Positions 4,146-7,261 of a stretch of 7,261 nt of DNA are shown here, piece by piece (positions within the stretch are counted from its first letter, which is position 1; every line of letters starts with the position of its first letter). The notes beneath the pieces were generated by a model, which saw nothing but the letters and a program-made list of their open reading frames with translations, made no database searches and was not told the DNA's origin. The stretch comes from Candidatus Geoarchaeota archaeon (GTDB lineage: Archaea; Thermoproteota; Thermoprotei; Gearchaeales; WAQG01), in contig WAQG01000119.1 of assembly GCA_015520395.1 (NCBI GenBank), positions 1 through 7,261 on the forward strand. The letters run 5' to 3'. The translations under genes were made by a program, and so were the position numbers.

Positions 4146-7100
4146 GTGGGAGGTCGTGACGTTGGGATAAGCCGTGAGGATTGTTGGGCCCTTGTCGAGG
4201 CATTTGTGAAGGAGATGGGGCTCGTCAAGCTCCACCTGAACTCCTATAACAGGTTTATTGAGAGGCAGCTTCAAGAGATCATCGATGAGATGCATAGGGT
4301 CGAGACGGAGCTTCCCGGCTGTTACGTTGAGTTTGGGAGGATATATCTGGGCAAGCCCTCCGTAAAGGAGGCGAGAGGTTATAGGATTGACGCGACCCCC
4401 ATGGATGCCAGGCTGAGGAACTTCACCTATGAGGCCCCAATATACCTGGAAATGTCCCTTTATGTCGATGGAATAGAGCGGAACAGTGGCAAGGTTTTGA
4501 TAGGCCACCTTCCCGTGATGGTCAAGTCTAAGCTCTGTGTTCTTCATGGCAAGAGTGAGGAGGAACTGATAAAATACGGGGAGAGCCCCGAGGATCCGGG
4601 AGGCTACTTCATAATAAACGGCTCTGAGAGGGTGATAGTTGCCCAGGAGGACCTGGCCGTAAATAAAATCATAGTTGATGTGGCTCCTAAGAGCAGTGGA
4701 GCACTCTACATAGCAAAGGTGTTTTCATCGACCCCCGCTCAGAAAACTCCTGTAAGCCTGGAGCTAAGGAAGAATGGTGCCCTCTACGTGACGTTCCCAG
4801 CAACTCCGGCAAGGATACCGTTTGCAGTAATGATGAAGGCACTTGGGGTTGAGAGGGATAGGGATATTGTTGAGATGGTTTCAAGCAACCCCAGAGTTCA
4901 GAACGAGCTGGTGATCTCCCTTGAGGAGGCCCAGGAGATAAGGACGATTGAGGAGGCGATAGATTATCTAGGCTCCAGGGTCGCTCATGGAAGGCCGAGG
5001 GAGAGGAGGAGAGAAATAGCGGAGAGGATAATTGATAAGCAGTTCCTGCCCCACATAGGCTCAAGTCCAGAGCACAGAATTGAAAAAGCACGCTACCTTG
5101 CCCAGATGGCGAGGCGCGTCATAGAGGTGAGCCTTGGCCTCAGACCCATCGACGACAAGGATCACTACAAGAATAAGAGGCTGAAGCTGGCTGGGGACAT
5201 GCTTGCAGTACTCTTCAGATACGTGTTCAGGCAGTTCCAGAGAGATGTGAAGTACCAGCTGGAGAAGCTGCTTGTAAAGAGAAGGGAGATAGAAAGGATA
5301 AACATAAACATGCTTGTAAGAGCTAACATAATTACCGATAAGCTGAGGCACCATATGGCCACGGGCAACTGGGTTGGCGGCAAGACCGGTGTAAGCCAGC
5401 TTCTCGATAGAACCAACTACCTTGCAACGCTCAGCCACCTCAGAAGGGTCGTCTCGCCTCTCAGTAGAAGCCAACCCCACTTCGAGGCCAGAGAGCTCCA
5501 CTCAACCCAGTGGGGACGCATATGCCCCATCGAGACGCCTGAGGGTCCAAACTGTGGGCTTGTAAAGAACCTCTCATTGATGGCCGTTGTGACTACCGGT
5601 GAGGATTTCGAATCAGTCAAGAGGATGCTCTACACGGTTTTCAATGTTAGGCCGGTCGAAGAGGCCCAGCCAAACTGGGCTGATGTTTACGTCAATGATA
5701 TCTTGATTGGGAAGCATCCAAGGCCCAAGGAACTCGTCAAGACCATTAGGATGTATAGGAGGAAGGGAGAAATAAGCCCCGAGATAAACGTCGCGTACGT
5801 TGAAGGCGGGTTTGGCGTTGAGGTTAGGGTAAACGCGGATGCAAACAGGATCGTCAGACCCCTCATAGTGGTTGAGAATGGGAAACCCAAGCTGACCAAA
5901 GAGCATGTTGAGAAGCTTAGGTCAGGCAAACTAACCTGGAGTGATCTTCTCAGGATGGGGGTCATCGAGTATCTAGACGCCGAGGAGGAGGAGAACGCAT
6001 ATATAGCTGTGTGGCCGGAGGAGGTTCGCAAGGAGCACACCCACCTGGAGATAGCGCCTGCAGCCCTATTTGGAGTCGTCGCATCGGTCATACCCTTCGC
6101 AAACCATAACCACTCACCGAGGAACACTTTCGAGGCGGCCATGGGTAAGCAGGCCCTCGGGATACCCCTGACTAACTTCATGGTAAGGGTTGATACGAGG
6201 GGACACTTTCTTCATTACCCGCAGCGGCCACTGGTGGACACTAAGCCCATGAGGATCATAGGGCTAGACAAGGTGCCATTTGGCCAGAACATGGTGGTTG
6301 CGGTGCTTTCCTATACTGGTTATAATATTCAGGATGCGGTTATTCTTAACAAGTCCGCTGTTGATAGGGGGCTTGCCAGGAGCACCTTCTTCAGGCTCTA
6401 CGAGGCCGAGGAGAGGAGGTATCCGGGCGGCACTAAGGATGAAATAAAGATACCTGAGCCGACGGTTAAGAACTATAGGGTTTCGGAGAGCTACGCCAAG
6501 CTTGAGCCCGATGGGATCGTGCCGCCTGAGATAGAGGTTTATGGAAACGAGGTCCTCATAGGGCGTACCAGCCCGCCAAGATTCATGGAGGAGTACGGCG
6601 AGTTTAGGAGGCTTAGCAGGAGGGACACCTCCGTTGCCCTCAGGCATGGAGAGAAGGGCATCGTGGACAGGGTTATCCTGACGATGACCGTTGAGGGCAA
6701 CCCGCTCATAAAGGTTAAGGTGAGGGATCTTAGGATTCCGGAGATAGGGGATAAGTTCGCCTCTAGGCATGGCCAGAAGGGCGTCGTCGGAATACTGCTG
6801 CCTCAAGAAGACATGCCATTCACCGAGGACGGCATAGTTCCCGACCTCATAATCAATCCGCATGCTATGCCCTCAAGAATGACAATCGGCCAGCTCTTAG
6901 AGAGCATAACTGGCAAACTTGCAGCCCTCAAGGGTGAGATAGAGGATGGGACACCCTTTGAGGAGAATGTCGAGGAGAGGGTGCGGCGGGAGCTTATGGC
7001 CTACGGGTTTGAGCCAAGGGGTAAGGAGGTTCTATACAACGGGTTTACTGGGGAGCGTCTGGAGGCCGAGATATTTGTCGGCATAGTTTACTACCAGAAG

Positions 7101-7261
7101 CTACACCACATGGTCTCTGACAAGATACACGCGAGGGCCAGGGGGCCTGTGCAGATACTTACAAAACAGCCTACAGAGGGGAGGGCCAGAGAGGGTGGGT
7201 TGAGGTTTGGTGAGATGGAGCGGGACTGTCTGATCGGGCACGGAGCTGTCGCATCGCTTAA
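4146..7261 (+). CDS. rpoB: DNA-directed RNA polymerase subunit B (Rpo2), C-terminus beyond the window
   Basis: Second-largest catalytic subunit (beta/Rpb2 homologue), forming one side of the active-site cleft. 1038 codons are open without interruption from GTG 4146 to the edge. Seen: protrusion/lobe region with GGYFIINGSERVIVAQEDLA (about residues 156-175), GNWVGGKTGVSQLLDRTNY near 407, the fork ETPEGPNCGL (463-472), HNHSPRN (654-660), SYTGYNIQDAVILN around 722-735, GDKFASRHGQKGV (868-880) with the two conserved lysines 870 and 878, and ARARGPVQILTKQPTEGR to ERDCLIGHG near the end. Compared with Sulfolobus RpoB (about 1125 residues), some 85-90 residues with the zinc-binding clamp are missing only because the window ends. 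The subunit is not split into B''/B'. Odd: the usual Glu-Asp pair is Gln729-Asp730, and the PEHNQSPRN-type motif reads ANHNHSPRN. Cotranscribed with rpoH; rpoA' is expected next. Confidence 0.98.
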   Translation, partial: MGGRDVGISREDCWALVEAFVKEMGLVKLHLNSYNRFIERQLQEIIDEMHRVETELPGCYVEFGRIYLGKPSVKEARGYRIDATPMDARLRNFTYEAPIYLEMSLYVDGIERNSGKVLIGHLPVMVKSKLCVLHGKSEEELIKYGESPEDPGGYFIINGSERVIVAQEDLAVNKIIVDVAPKSSGALYIAKVFSSTPAQKTPVSLELRKNGALYVTFPATPARIPFAVMMKALGVERDRDIVEMVSSNPRVQNELVISLEEAQEIRTIEEAIDYLGSRVAHGRPRERRREIAERIIDKQFLPHIGSSPEHRIEKARYLAQMARRVIEVSLGLRPIDDKDHYKNKRLKLAGDMLAVLFRYVFRQFQRDVKYQLEKLLVKRREIERININMLVRANIITDKLRHHMATGNWVGGKTGVSQLLDRTNYLATLSHLRRVVSPLSRSQPHFEARELHSTQWGRICPIETPEGPNCGLVKNLSLMAVVTTGEDFESVKRMLYTVFNVRPVEEAQPNWADVYVNDILIGKHPRPKELVKTIRMYRRKGEISPEINVAYVEGGFGVEVRVNADANRIVRPLIVVENGKPKLTKEHVEKLRSGKLTWSDLLRMGVIEYLDAEEEENAYIAVWPEEVRKEHTHLEIAPAALFGVVASVIPFANHNHSPRNTFEAAMGKQALGIPLTNFMVRVDTRGHFLHYPQRPLVDTKPMRIIGLDKVPFGQNMVVAVLSYTGYNIQDAVILNKSAVDRGLARSTFFRLYEAEERRYPGGTKDEIKIPEPTVKNYRVSESYAKLEPDGIVPPEIEVYGNEVLIGRTSPPRFMEEYGEFRRLSRRDTSVALRHGEKGIVDRVILTMTVEGNPLIKVKVRDLRIPEIGDKFASRHGQKGVVGILLPQEDMPFTEDGIVPDLIINPHAMPSRMTIGQLLESITGKLAALKGEIEDGTPFEENVEERVRRELMAYGFEPRGKEVLYNGFTGERLEAEIFVGIVYYQKLHHMVSDKIHARARGPVQILTKQPTEGRAREGGLRFGEMERDCLIGHGAVASL

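Noticed and set aside
4144..4146. ATG as rpoB start
   Set aside because: It is in a different frame from RpoB; the in-frame GTG at 4146 has ideal ribosome-site spacing.
3978..4547. Minus-strand frame of 189 codons opposite rpoH and rpoB
   Set aside because: It is antisense to two certain genes; long shadow frames are expected opposite this codon usage.
6264..6863. Minus-strand frame of 199 codons
   Set aside because: It is antisense to the conserved catalytic region of rpoB, so it is a shadow of that coding sequence.
4146..7261. Frameshift or pseudogene in rpoB
   Set aside because: All codons were read through to the edge with no stop and all conserved blocks in order; the missing end is due to the window.
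1..7261. Defence, toxin-antitoxin or mobile element system
   Set aside because: No nuclease, transposase, integrase, repeat-spacer or paired small gene signatures appear on either strand.

Overview
The window looks archaeal, most likely from a thermophile of the Thermoproteota/Korarchaeota (TACK) side. RNA polymerase subunit B is one unsplit chain, whereas methanogens and their relatives split it into B'' and B'. The rpoH-rpoB order is archaeal. Arginine is mostly AGG/AGA and isoleucine often ATA. TATA-like boxes and GGTG-type ribosome binding sites precede the genes, and three of five starts are GTG or TTG. No species can be named from the sequence alone.

Layout: (a) 1-415, minus strand: the first 138 codons of a DppB-type ABC permease, cut by the window edge. 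(b) 416-557: intergenic stretch with oligo-T termination signals, a small inverted repeat and a probable promoter for the permease. (c) 558-3179, minus: an 873-residue membrane-anchored extracellular substrate-binding protein of the peptide/oligosaccharide (SBP_bac_5, DppA-like) family, with an Ig-like domain and a Ser/Thr-Pro stalk encoded by 24-nt tandem repeats. (d) 3180-3254: its promoter. (e) 3255-3773, minus: an unrecognised two-helix membrane protein with an extracytoplasmic beta-rich domain. (f) 3774-3893: a divergent promoter region. (g) 3894-4139 and 4146-7261, plus: rpoH and rpoB, the latter lacking its C-terminal zinc-binding end at the window edge. No stretch over 300 bases lacks a gene.

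How the genes work together: the minus-strand genes are the start of an ABC importer locus. The binding protein captures a peptide or sugar ligand outside the cell and delivers it to the permease; a second permease and ATPases are expected beyond position 1. The plus-strand genes are the start of the RNA polymerase core operon, normally continued by rpoA' and rpoA''.

Most notable: the binding protein appears circularly permuted relative to DppA. The motifs that normally form the C-terminal half come first, and the normal N-terminal half follows. Second, RpoB carries an acid-to-amide change (Gln729-Asp730 instead of Glu-Asp) at the active-site acidic pair, plus two further substitutions in the neighbouring HNQSPRN-type motif. 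No defence system, CRISPR array, RNA gene or mobile element was seen.
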